Positions 16,528 to 25,178 of a stretch of 64,000 bases of DNA are shown piece by piece. How positions within the stretch are numbered: position 1 is the stretch's first letter; every line of letters begins with the position of its first letter. A program made the translations under genes and the position numbers. The notes beneath the pieces are model-generated. The model made no database searches. It saw only the letters and a list, made by a program, of their open reading frames with translations, and had not been told where the DNA came from. The stretch comes from Natrinema zhouii (lineage in GTDB: Archaea > Halobacteriota > Halobacteria > Halobacteriales > Natrialbaceae): assembly GCF_013456555.2 (NCBI RefSeq), contig NZ_CP084883.1, forward strand, positions 310,001 through 374,000, in the 5' to 3' direction.

Positions 16528-18753
16528 CTAGCCCGTTTCGTCCGGCGCGACGAGCGAGAGCGGATGACTCGGCTGACGGGATAACAACCCGTCCAGTTGC
16601 TCGAGACACGAGGTTCCGCTCGCGACGACCGTTCGATCGGCGACGTCGGGGGCCTCGAACTGTTCTCTCAGTCGATCACCGACGTCCATACTCAGCTCGT
16701 AGTACTCGCTTTTGTAGCCGAAACTCCCTGCCATCCCGCAACACTCGACATCGGACGTGACGACGTCGTAGCCCAACTGGTCGAGGACAGTCATCGTGTA
16801 CTCCTCGAGTTCGAGCGTCCGCTGCTGGCAGTGGGAGTGGTAGGCGATGTCGGAGCCGGCTCCGCCCGGACTGTCTGCATCGCGAAGCGGCGTCGGATCG
16901 ACACCGTTCTCGAGCAGTCCGTAGACGTACTCGAACACCTCGTAGCTGCGCTCGGCAAGCGGCTCGTAGCGGTCCGTATCGAGGAGCCGTTCGTACTCGC
17001 CGCGGAACATTGCGAGATCGCTGGGCTCGATGACGACGATATCGTACCCCGCATCCAGATAGGACTCGAGGTCGGCCGAGACGTCCTGAGCGTGGTCTTC
17101 CGCGGTGGCGATCATCCCCTGAGAGAGCGGTGCGCGCCCGGAAGAGGCGACGTCGGGCACTTCGACGGCGACGCCCAGCGCCTCGAGCGTGCGGACAGCT
17201 GCCTTCCCTCGGTCAGTTCGAACGTGGTTCGTGTAGAGGTCGGGGTAGACGACGGCGTGGTAGTCGGCGTCGACGGGCCGGGGAACGTCTCGGTTCCGGA
17301 ACCACTCGACGAACGTCTCGCGCTCGAACGTGGGAAGTTCACGGCGGCGATCGACCCCGAGTACGCGTTCCATGAGCAGCCGCGAGGGAAGCGTGTCCGC
17401 GACCCAGTTCGAGACGGGTGCAGTCGCGGAGCCGAGCTTTGCGAGCATCGCAAAGTTCCCGAAGAAGCGCTTCTGCAGGTCGAGACCGGCGGGCTCTGCA
17501 TCCGGCGTGAGCCCCTCGACGAGGAAATCGAGCTCCCCCTCTTCGGCCCCACGATTCCGTCGGTCCCGGACGACCGTGTTGATCCACGGGATGTCGATCT
17601 TTACCGGACACTGGTTGACACACCGCGAGCAGCCGGTACAGAGGTCGTTGAACTCGTCGGCCGACTCCTGTCCGTGGACACCGGCCTCCCAGCCGGTGGC
17701 GATCCCGCCTGAGTAGGTCTCGCCGCCGAAGACGTGGCCGCCGACGGACTGGAAGTTCGCACACGAGTTCGCACAGGCCGAACACCGGATACAGTACAGC
17801 GTCTCCCGGAGCTGATCGTCGTCGCGCATGTCCATCCGCCCGTTGTCGAGCAAGACGAGGTGGAACTCCCGATCGTCGGGATCGTCGGCGATCGGCTCGT
17901 CGTCATCGAAGTCGACCGGCGGTGTCGAGACCGGCGGCGAAAAGAGGGAGACGTAGGAGGTGATGTCCTGGCCTGTTCCCGATCGCGCGATGAGTTCGAC
18001 GAACGGCTGGAGGTCCTCGAACGTCGGAACGATCTTCTCGACGCCCGCGACTGCGACGTGGGTGTCGGGCACGGCGATCGACTTGCGTGCGTTGCCCTCG
18101 CTGGTCACCAACGCCATCGTTCCCGTGTCCGCCGTCACGAAATTCGCTCCGGTCACTCCGATATCCGCCTCTTCGACCCGCTCACCGAGGTACTCCCGTG
18201 CGAACTCGGTCAACTCCTGGGCCGTCTCGAGGTCTTCCTCCGGATCGAACTGTTCGTTGAACAGGGTCGCGATCTCCTCGCGCGACTGGTGGATCGCCGG
18301 TGCGACGAGGTGGCTGGGTGCCTCGTCGGCCACCTGCAGGACGAACTCGCCGAGGTCGGTCTCCCAGACGTCACAGCCCTCGGCCTCGAGGTGTTCGTTG
18401 AGATCGATCTCTTCGGTTGTCATCGATTTGGACTTGACGATGGTCTCGGCTGCCCGCTCGCGGGCGAGTTCGCGGACGTACCGGTTCGCGTCGGCAGCGT
18501 CGTCGGCGACGTAGACGGTTCCACCGTTCGCTTCGACCGCCTCGCGCACCTGCTCGATCAGTTCGGGAAGGCGTTCGATCGCGTCCTCCTTGATCGCCCG
18601 CGCTCGGTCCTTGTACGCATCGTAGTCATCGAGTCGGGCGACGGACTCGTAGCGCCCGTCGTTGAAGCCACGCGCGTTGCGCTCGACGCTGTCGCCCTCC
18701 GTCTCCATGATGTGCCGGATTCGGTCGGCTTTTTGGGATCGTTCGCTCGCCAT
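16528..18753 (-). CDS. LutB-LutA fusion: LUD-domain iron-sulfur lactate oxidation protein
   Basis: 741 residues. The N-terminal 300 residues are a LUD domain (GVTGANFVTADTGTMALVTSEGNARKS split over about 200-225; VPTFEDLQPF). Two ferredoxin-type clusters follow: CIRCSACANSC (about 322) and CTGCSRCVNQCPV (about 372). The C-terminal 250 residues form a CCG domain (HSHCQQRTLE; VECCGMAGSFGYK). In bacteria LutA (CCG) and LutB (LUD + 4Fe-4S) are separate subunits of the LutABC L-lactate oxidase; here they are joined in the order B-A. The start overlaps the end of lutC by one base (TAATG), so the two are translationally coupled. It would oxidise lactate released from rhamnose to pyruvate. Confidence 0.85.
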   Translation of the reverse strand: MASERSQKADRIRHIMETEGDSVERNARGFNDGRYESVARLDDYDAYKDRARAIKEDAIERLPELIEQVREAVEANGGTVYVADDAADANRYVRELARERAAETIVKSKSMTTEEIDLNEHLEAEGCDVWETDLGEFVLQVADEAPSHLVAPAIHQSREEIATLFNEQFDPEEDLETAQELTEFAREYLGERVEEADIGVTGANFVTADTGTMALVTSEGNARKSIAVPDTHVAVAGVEKIVPTFEDLQPFVELIARSGTGQDITSYVSLFSPPVSTPPVDFDDDEPIADDPDDREFHLVLLDNGRMDMRDDDQLRETLYCIRCSACANSCANFQSVGGHVFGGETYSGGIATGWEAGVHGQESADEFNDLCTGCSRCVNQCPVKIDIPWINTVVRDRRNRGAEEGELDFLVEGLTPDAEPAGLDLQKRFFGNFAMLAKLGSATAPVSNWVADTLPSRLLMERVLGVDRRRELPTFERETFVEWFRNRDVPRPVDADYHAVVYPDLYTNHVRTDRGKAAVRTLEALGVAVEVPDVASSGRAPLSQGMIATAEDHAQDVSADLESYLDAGYDIVVIEPSDLAMFRGEYERLLDTDRYEPLAERSYEVFEYVYGLLENGVDPTPLRDADSPGGAGSDIAYHSHCQQRTLELEEYTMTVLDQLGYDVVTSDVECCGMAGSFGYKSEYYELSMDVGDRLREQFEAPDVADRTVVASGTSCLEQLDGLLSRQPSHPLSLVAPDETG

Positions 18754-19256
18754 TATGCCTCCAGAACGACGGCGTGGGTCTCTCGTGGTCCGTGGACGCC
18801 GTAGACGAGTTCACCCATGTCGGCGGTCGCACTCGGGCCGGTGGCGATCACAGCGTCGTCGCGACCGTTGCGGAATCGCTCGCCCATCAGCTCGAACGCC
18901 GACGCCATATCGGGGACGAGATCCTGCTCGCGAATGACGATCACGTGGCGGTCGGGAAAGAGGCTGGCAAGTTCGGACCCTGTCGGTGTCGACTCGAGCA
19001 CGACCGAGCCGTAGTCGGCGACGCCGAGCGCCGCGGCGGTCACGCCACAGGCTGCCTCGCGTAGCTGGTTGGGCGTCGGATCGATGACGATATCCATTCC
19101 CTCGAGCGTAACCTCCTCGAAGGGGAGCGACGCGCCGATGGTCGGCTGGTCGATAACATCGGCGAGTGTCTCCTGAAACGCCGCCGGCGTGGTCCGAGTA
19201 ACGTCAGTCCGGACGTTTCCGAGGTTCGTTTCGAACGTGTCTAGCTGTGTCGCCAT
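18753..19256 (-). CDS. lutC: LutC-like LUD-domain protein
   Basis: 167 residues from ATG 19256, a small LUD-domain protein as in LutC/YkgG. Visible blocks are GVTAAALGVADYGSVVLEST and the C-terminal ATGPSATADMGELVYGVHGPR, which is nearly invariant in the family. It is shorter than many bacterial LutC proteins, the missing part being N-terminal. The ORF could extend to 19400, but the extra residues are arginine/serine-rich and unlike the family. It is first gene of the lutC-lutBA pair and lies downstream of the aldehyde dehydrogenase gene on the same strand. Confidence 0.85.
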   Translation of the reverse strand: MATQLDTFETNLGNVRTDVTRTTPAAFQETLADVIDQPTIGASLPFEEVTLEGMDIVIDPTPNQLREAACGVTAAALGVADYGSVVLESTPTGSELASLFPDRHVIVIREQDLVPDMASAFELMGERFRNGRDDAVIATGPSATADMGELVYGVHGPRETHAVVLEA

Positions 19257-19419
19257 TGGTTGTGCGTGACTAACGGATGCCACGGTTTTGGGTCTTGCCA
19301 TTGGCCAGCACGTCGGAACGGACGATCGGCTGCAAAAATCGTTGTCTCGTCGAACGACCGATCGCAACGGTGGCGTCGACGGCCGCTGATTACTGCTCAC
19401 CTCTCACCGAGCTACTCGA

Positions 19420-20862
19420 TCAGTAGTTGTCGTAGACGGTCTTCTCGATGGTGTAGAACTCCAGACCTTCGTCGCCCTGCTCGCGCCAGGTCTCGCTCGA
19501 GGAGGCTTTCATCCCGCCGAAGGGAACGTGCAGTTCGAGGCCGGTCGTCTTCGCGTTGACCTTGGCGACGCCGGCTTCGATATCGTCGACGAAGCGGTTG
19601 GCTTCGGTGTGATCGTCCGTGACGATACTCGCCGAGAGCCCGTAGTCGACGTCGTTGGCCACCGCGAGCGCGTCCTCGAAGTCCTCGACCTCGATCACTG
19701 CGAGGACGGGCCCGAATACCTCTTCCTGGGCGAGGCGACTCGACGGCTCGACGTCCGCAAAGACCGTCGGCTCGATGTAGTGACCGTCGCGATCGAGCGC
19801 GTTCCCGCCAGTCTCGAGGCTTGCTCCCTCATCCTGTGCGATATCGACGTACTCGAGGGACCCCTCGAGTTCGTCCGCGGAGACGTGGGGGCCCATGTCG
19901 CTCTCCTCGAGTCCTGGACCGATCTCGATCGCTGCAGCGCGCTCGACGACTGCCTCGACGAACTCGTCGTAGACGTCCGTGTGGACGATCGCGCGTGAGC
20001 AGGCGGTACAGGCCTGCCCGGTGACGCCGAACGCGCCCGATGCGACGATCTCTGCAGCCTCCTCGACATCGGCGCTGTCGGCGACGACGGTCGGGTTCTT
20101 GCCGCCCATCTCGAGCTGGACGCGCTTGCCGTCCTCGGTTGCCTGGTCGTAGACGCTGGTCCCGACCGCGGTCGAACCGGTAAAGGAGATCGCGTCGACC
20201 GACTCGCTGGTGACGAGTTCCTCGCCGACGCTGCTGCCGGGGCCGGTGACGAAGTTCGCGACGCCGTCCGGAAGGCTCGCCTCGTCGAGAGCCTCGAAGA
20301 TCGCGTGAGCGACGCCGGGGGCGATCGATGCCGGCTTGAGTACGGCGGCGTTACCGGCCGCGAGCGCGGGTGCGAGCTTCCACGCCGGGATGGCGATGGG
20401 GTAGTTCCACGGCGTGATCAGTCCGACGACGCCGAGGGGTTCTTTGACCGTATAGAGCGTCGTGTCCTGGCCGCTCGCACTCTTGACCGTCCCGCCGAGG
20501 TCGTGGGTTTTCGAGCCGTAGTAGCTGAAGATATCGATGGCGCGCTGGACCTCGCCGGCGGCTTCGCCTCGCGTTTTGCCCTCTTCGCGTACCAGCAGTT
20601 CGGTCAGTTCGTCCTTCCGGTCCGCGAGGATGCGACTGGTTTCCGTGAGAATCGCCCCTCGCTCGGGACCCGGCGTCTCCGCCCACTCCTCGGCTGCCGC
20701 CGACGCAACCTCGATGGCCCGTTTGGCGTCGCCAGCGCTCGATTGCTGATATCGTGCGATGACCTCGTCCGGCGCAGCCGGGTTCTCGACTGCGACAGTT
20801 TCGCCCGTTTCGGATTCGATCCACTCTCCATCGACGTAGTTGCGTTGCTCAACAGCCATCAT
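19420..20862 (-). CDS. Aldehyde dehydrogenase, XacD-like (2-oxoglutarate semialdehyde type)
   Basis: 480 residues of the NAD(P)-dependent ALDH superfamily. It has the Rossmann loop FTGSTAVGTSVYDQA, the catalytic glutamate strand LEMGGKNP and the catalytic cysteine in GQACTACSR (about residue 283-291), and ends FYTIEKTVYDNY. From memory it is close to XacD, the 2,5-dioxovalerate dehydrogenase of haloarchaeal pentose oxidation. Here it may serve oxidative uronate or pentose breakdown, or oxidise lactaldehyde. The start is one of two adjacent ATGs (20862/20859) before AVEQRNYVDGEW. It lies between lutC and the GH28 gene, all on the minus strand. Confidence 0.85.
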   Translation of the reverse strand: MMAVEQRNYVDGEWIESETGETVAVENPAAPDEVIARYQQSSAGDAKRAIEVASAAAEEWAETPGPERGAILTETSRILADRKDELTELLVREEGKTRGEAAGEVQRAIDIFSYYGSKTHDLGGTVKSASGQDTTLYTVKEPLGVVGLITPWNYPIAIPAWKLAPALAAGNAAVLKPASIAPGVAHAIFEALDEASLPDGVANFVTGPGSSVGEELVTSESVDAISFTGSTAVGTSVYDQATEDGKRVQLEMGGKNPTVVADSADVEEAAEIVASGAFGVTGQACTACSRAIVHTDVYDEFVEAVVERAAAIEIGPGLEESDMGPHVSADELEGSLEYVDIAQDEGASLETGGNALDRDGHYIEPTVFADVEPSSRLAQEEVFGPVLAVIEVEDFEDALAVANDVDYGLSASIVTDDHTEANRFVDDIEAGVAKVNAKTTGLELHVPFGGMKASSSETWREQGDEGLEFYTIEKTVYDNY

Positions 20863-20949
20863 CGAATAATGTCCGGACCGACGCATAACGATTTCGGTCA
20901 TCGGATACTCGAGCAGGTACTGCGACTCGAGCGGTCACCGACGCTACCG

Positions 20950-22611
20950 TCACAGCGGCGGAACGTTGCCTGCCGTCCGGTAGCCGCTATCGCCCTCGAT
21001 TGGCGTCTCGGCGTCAGTGAGGTCGTTGTTCACGAACAGTCGCTCGTCCGTACAGGCTGCCGTCGAGAGGAACGTTCGAGTGCCAGGACTCGCCCGGCAG
21101 TTTCGAATCGTACTCGTCGTCGTGTTCTCGAGTGAAATCGCCATCGCGTCTTCGTTGTCGCCGGCTTCGGTCCTAACCGGCTGTGCATGCCGTCCCGCGA
21201 ACCCGTCGATCGTAACCCCCTCCACGTCGACACAGCGAATACCGTGTGCGAAGTATTTGGGCACCGCCTCTCCCCACTCGAGGGAGACATCAGTCAGTTC
21301 GAGGTCATCGACGTTCTCACAGTGAACGCCTGCTATCGCATCCTCGTATATCGGCGCCGTGACCGCCGTCGGCTGAAGGTCGACGTTCCCACCGACGGCA
21401 GCAGCGTGGCGACCTCCGTCGATGGACAGCGAGATCGAATCGAGACGGAGTTTCTCGAGCGTCGCGTCCGCATGGCCATGGAGGAGGACGCCGTTCTCCC
21501 CATCGGCGCTGATGTTCGTGAATCGAACGTTCCTGACCGCGCCAAGGTCGGTGTCTTCGTCGCGCGGAACTGACGTGACGTAGATCGGCTCGGCTTTCCC
21601 CCACCACGGCCCCGGAAGCAGGCCCGTTTCGACGGTGATATTCGAGAACGAGACGTGCTCGATCGAGCCACCGTCCCGGTGCTGAATGCCCAGCCCCCGG
21701 TTTGAGCCGTAGACGACGCAGTTGTCGAACGTACAGTGGCGAATGTCCCCGCTCGTCTCGGAGCCGAACTTGATCGCACAGGCGCTCGAGGCGAGCGTGC
21801 AGTTGGTAACGGTCACGTGCGCACAGTCTCGTTTGCGGTCGTCGTATGAGACGAGGGTTATCGCGTCGTCACAGGACTCGATCGCGCAGTCGGCGATACG
21901 AACGTTCCGGGAGTTGCCGATCGCGATGCCGTCGCAGTTCGGGATCTGCATGTGGTTGCGGATCGTGACGCCGCGGATATCGATGTCGGCGCAGTCGTCG
22001 AGGCTGAGCGTCCACGCGGGCATGTCTCGCAGCGTGATGTCACGTATCGAGACCCTCTCACAGTCGACGAGATAGATCATCGGTCCGGGCCGAAACGACG
22101 GCTTCGCAACCGGCCACTCGTCAGTCGCTCCCGATCGATCGAGGTAGTCGTCGCCCTGTCGGGCGCGATGGGGCGCGTTCGAGACGAGCGGGTGCCCCTC
22201 GCTCTCGCCGGAGTGCTGACGGATCGGTTCGTCCGTGTCCATGATCTCAGTCCCCCGTCCGTCGATCATCCCCTCGCCGACGACGGTGACGTTCTCGACG
22301 CCCTCCGCGAGCAGGAACGGCCGCTCTCCGTCGGGGCCGACGTGACGATTGACGTACGCCGACTTCGACTTAGCGGGCAGCAAGCGGACCCCCGCCTCGA
22401 GGCGGAGCGTCACGTCGCTGCGGAGATGGACGGTCCCGAGCACGTACTCGCCGCTCGCAACGGTGACGGTCCCGCCGCCGGCGTCGCAGCAGGCATCGAT
22501 CGCGCGCTGGATGCGATCGGTCGCGAGGTCGGCCGCCGCCCTCGCGTCGCGGTTCGATTCGGTGACTGATTCGATCCGGAACGGCGGGGCCGACTCGGTA
22601 CGCTCGGTCAT
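20950..22611 (-). CDS. Intracellular glycoside hydrolase family 28 (polygalacturonase/rhamnogalacturonase type)
   Basis: 553 residues. Beta-helix start CCDAGGGTVTVASGEYVLGT and LRSDVTLRLEAG are GH28 hallmarks. The catalytic region shows IPNCDGIAI (family NTDG, here NCDG) and SCDDAITL (family DD) about 20 residues later, so the key aspartates are kept. The usual GHG and RxK motifs are replaced by SNRGLGIQHRDGG-like sequence. No Tat or Sec signal is present, so it works inside the cell, probably as an exo-enzyme on oligosaccharides imported by the ABC system at 25-30 kb. Substrate (galacturonan, rhamnogalacturonan or other) cannot be settled. Confidence 0.85.
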   Translation of the reverse strand: MTERTESAPPFRIESVTESNRDARAAADLATDRIQRAIDACCDAGGGTVTVASGEYVLGTVHLRSDVTLRLEAGVRLLPAKSKSAYVNRHVGPDGERPFLLAEGVENVTVVGEGMIDGRGTEIMDTDEPIRQHSGESEGHPLVSNAPHRARQGDDYLDRSGATDEWPVAKPSFRPGPMIYLVDCERVSIRDITLRDMPAWTLSLDDCADIDIRGVTIRNHMQIPNCDGIAIGNSRNVRIADCAIESCDDAITLVSYDDRKRDCAHVTVTNCTLASSACAIKFGSETSGDIRHCTFDNCVVYGSNRGLGIQHRDGGSIEHVSFSNITVETGLLPGPWWGKAEPIYVTSVPRDEDTDLGAVRNVRFTNISADGENGVLLHGHADATLEKLRLDSISLSIDGGRHAAAVGGNVDLQPTAVTAPIYEDAIAGVHCENVDDLELTDVSLEWGEAVPKYFAHGIRCVDVEGVTIDGFAGRHAQPVRTEAGDNEDAMAISLENTTTSTIRNCRASPGTRTFLSTAACTDERLFVNNDLTDAETPIEGDSGYRTAGNVPPL

Positions 22612-22734
22612 CTCGTCCGAGTCGTCGGGGCGAACGGTCTAAATCCCACCGTTTGCCGGCGCCCCGATCGACCGGTGATCACCTTCGGACATAACGTGAG
22701 GTAAAGAATTAAGTTCACAAACGATGAATGCCAC

Positions 22735-22760
22735 TGTGTCGCAATGACGCGACAGTGTTT
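22735..22760 (+). promoter_or_regulatory. Palindrome before beta-helix gene D
   Basis: GTCGC-N6-GCGAC within wider ACTGT...ACAGT arms, immediately upstream of the ATG at 22764. Same relative position as the palindromes of genes A, B and C. Confidence 0.4.
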
Positions 22761-22763
22761 GCC

Positions 22764-24812
22764 ATGAGCGATGAGAGCGATCAGCGGACGACGGAGCAGT
22801 CGTCTCGAGCGGAGACCGACGCCTCGATCTCGATGGGGCGACGCGGAGCGATGGCGATGCTGGGTGCCGCCGGGCTGGGGACGGCCCTGACCGGCGCAGC
22901 GAGCGCTCAGCAGGGGAAGGGGAGGGGCGGTTCCGACACCGGCAACCAGCCGTGGTACGAGTGGGACGCCGACGTAAACGCCAGTGGAAACGGCCTGTAC
23001 GAGCTGGACACCCTCGACGTAGAACACACGTACACGGACGCCGGCGAGGCCGACGTCCTCGTCTGGCGTGACGACGACGGCGTCTACCACGCCGACGGCG
23101 GGGACGATACGGTTGCGAGCGGCGAGGAGCCAATGCCGGTCGTCCAGGCAGCCGTCGACGCGCTCGAGGACGATCGGACGACGAAGGCGACGGTCCACGT
23201 CGCGGCGGACCTCGCGGTGAGCGAGGACCACGAGCGAACGGGCGTGGACGTTCCGAGTCACACCCGACTCGATGTCGCGGGGGAAGTGACGGTTGACGGC
23301 GAGACCGACGCCGTCCTCTCGCTGCAAAGCGTCGAGAACGTCGCGATACCTCGGCTCACTGTGACCGGTTCGGCGAGCCAAGCGATCTTCGCCGACGATT
23401 GCTCGGAGCTGACGATCGGGCGGCTGTGGATCGACGGCGTCACCGTTCAGGGCGTCAGGATACAGGGTAGCAGTTCCGATATCCAGATCGACACCGCATA
23501 CGTGACGAACACGGGCCACCACGGGATCGAGACCTACGACGTCGAACGGATACAAATCGGCCAGGTCATCGGCGTCGATCCGGGCAGTTGCGTCCTGCTG
23601 TTGAACGAGACGTTCGACGCGACCGTCGGGCAAGTCGTCGGTGATAACCCGTCGTTCGACTACGCGACGTTCCGGCTCGCGAACGGCTGCCGGAGCGTCT
23701 CGGTCGGCCGCGTCGTCAGCCGCGGCGGCGTCCGCGGTCTGTCGATAATCACCGGCACGCGGGACGTCACCGTCGGTGAAGTCAACATCCAGGGCGGTTC
23801 GAAGGCCGGAATTCTGCTAGTTGACGTCAGGAACGTGAAGATCCTCGGCGGCGTGATCAAGAACTTCGACGGCCCCGGCGTCAACTTCTGGTCGCTTGGT
23901 CTGCAGGGTAGCGCCTCGGAGATTAACGAGGGGACCACGCTCGCCAACCTGCGGATCACCGACGACCGCGACGACCCGCGCCAACCCTGGGCGATCAGGG
24001 AAGACGGCGCGTGCCTCCACAACCAGTTCATCAACAACGACGTCCGCGGCGGCGGGACCGAGGGCCGCATCAGGGTCGCCTCCGAGACGACCGTTGTCCA
24101 CGGTAACGTCGGCGGGGGCATCGATCAGGGAACCGTCACCCTCGAGTCCGGTTCCTCGCCGGCCGCCCGGGTTTCGGATGTTTCCGACCGCTATCGATCG
24201 ACAGTTGAAGCACGGACGATGCCGTATGACGAGGCGGGCGCGGCGGCCGCCTGGGAGCAGTACGCCGAGTGGAATGGTGACTCCTGGGACCTCGTCTTCG
24301 AATGGCGGACCGACCCCGGAACGGCCGTCGACGTCGATTACGTCGTCGACCAGCCTCGCGCGACGATCGGCCGATCGGTCGACCGAGACGCTCTCTGGGA
24401 GGAGGCCGTCCAGTCGATCAAACCGGGCACCTACCGGATCGTCGCCGAACACAGCGGCAAGGTCCTCGAGGTCGCGGACGGGTCGACGTCCTCGGGCGCG
24501 ACGATCCAGCAGGGCGAGTGGGCCGACGAACCCCATCAGCGATGGACGGTCGACGGTAGCATGGACGGTCGACAGGGTCACTTCATGCTCGCCGCGGAAC
24601 ACAGCGACAAGGGGATCAGGTTCTCTGGAGACAAGGCGGTTCAGGGTAGCGTCACTGAGTATCGGATGGAGCGGTACGAGACTGGCTTCCAGATCGACGT
24701 TCCCGGCGGTCGGCTCGAGGTCGTTGACGCCTCGACGGAGTCCGGAGCACCTATCCGGGCTGGTGACTGGAACGGGGAAAAACACCAAATTTGGGCGTTT
24801 GAGAGACTGTAA
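22764..24812 (+). CDS. Tat-exported parallel beta-helix protein D with ricin-type (CBM13-like) C-terminal module
   Basis: 682 residues from ATG 22764. Tat signal SMGRRGAMAMLGAAGLG (arginines 27-28), then NQPWYEWDAD (61-70). Beta-helix core about residues 120-440 has clear paralogy to A and C (NTGHHGIETYDVERIQIG, VVSRGGVRGLSIITG). The WDLVFEWRTDPG...YVVDQ module sits near 510-535. The last 130 residues (from IKPGTYRIVAEHSGK) are a beta-trefoil with two QxW repeats (HQRWTV, HQIWAF), replacing the LamG-like module of B and C; such domains usually bind galactose-type sugars. It is divergent from the GH28 gene. An upstream GTG/ATG (22728) adds 12 residues without signal features. Confidence 0.85.
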   Translation: MSDESDQRTTEQSSRAETDASISMGRRGAMAMLGAAGLGTALTGAASAQQGKGRGGSDTGNQPWYEWDADVNASGNGLYELDTLDVEHTYTDAGEADVLVWRDDDGVYHADGGDDTVASGEEPMPVVQAAVDALEDDRTTKATVHVAADLAVSEDHERTGVDVPSHTRLDVAGEVTVDGETDAVLSLQSVENVAIPRLTVTGSASQAIFADDCSELTIGRLWIDGVTVQGVRIQGSSSDIQIDTAYVTNTGHHGIETYDVERIQIGQVIGVDPGSCVLLLNETFDATVGQVVGDNPSFDYATFRLANGCRSVSVGRVVSRGGVRGLSIITGTRDVTVGEVNIQGGSKAGILLVDVRNVKILGGVIKNFDGPGVNFWSLGLQGSASEINEGTTLANLRITDDRDDPRQPWAIREDGACLHNQFINNDVRGGGTEGRIRVASETTVVHGNVGGGIDQGTVTLESGSSPAARVSDVSDRYRSTVEARTMPYDEAGAAAAWEQYAEWNGDSWDLVFEWRTDPGTAVDVDYVVDQPRATIGRSVDRDALWEEAVQSIKPGTYRIVAEHSGKVLEVADGSTSSGATIQQGEWADEPHQRWTVDGSMDGRQGHFMLAAEHSDKGIRFSGDKAVQGSVTEYRMERYETGFQIDVPGGRLEVVDASTESGAPIRAGDWNGEKHQIWAFERL

Positions 24813-24998
24813 CCGGGAGTCGCGGAGACGAAATTAACGCCAACACCTTCGTTTCCGGCTACGCGGTGATTTCAGGGACGGAACGCGCAGTATCGATCCG
24901 TCCGAAAGCAGTGTCTAGTACAACTGTCGCTAGGGACTGTTGTATGACTTCTGAAGAACGGTACGAAAACCAACGACAGATCCACGACGGAAGTACGC

Positions 24999-25175
24999 CT
25001 AGATGTACTCCTCCGGATCGGGACGGTCGGCTTGTTCATCGTCGCGCAGGTACCTCCGTGCGGCCGGAAGGAACTGGTACCGCAGGTCGAAGTAGAACGA
25101 GACGATCCCGTAGATCCAGAAGAAAAATAGGACTACTGCGGCGACGATGAACAGGACGCCGGTAGTAGTCACCAT
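24999..25175 (-). CDS. Small single-pass membrane protein in the sugar ABC operon
   Basis: A 58-residue frame starting ATG 25175, 3 nt after the stop of the ABC ATPase gene, and ending TAG 24999-25001. The first 30 residues are hydrophobic (GVLFIVAAVVLFFFWIYGIV), forming one membrane span, followed by a basic then acidic tail ending RPDPEEYI. Third codon positions are GC-rich like the neighbours. It is probably the last gene of the transporter operon and may help assemble or stabilise the importer. No known family is recognised. Confidence 0.7.
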   Translation of the reverse strand: MVTTTGVLFIVAAVVLFFFWIYGIVSFYFDLRYQFLPAARRYLRDDEQADRPDPEEYI

Positions 25176-25178
25176 CGT

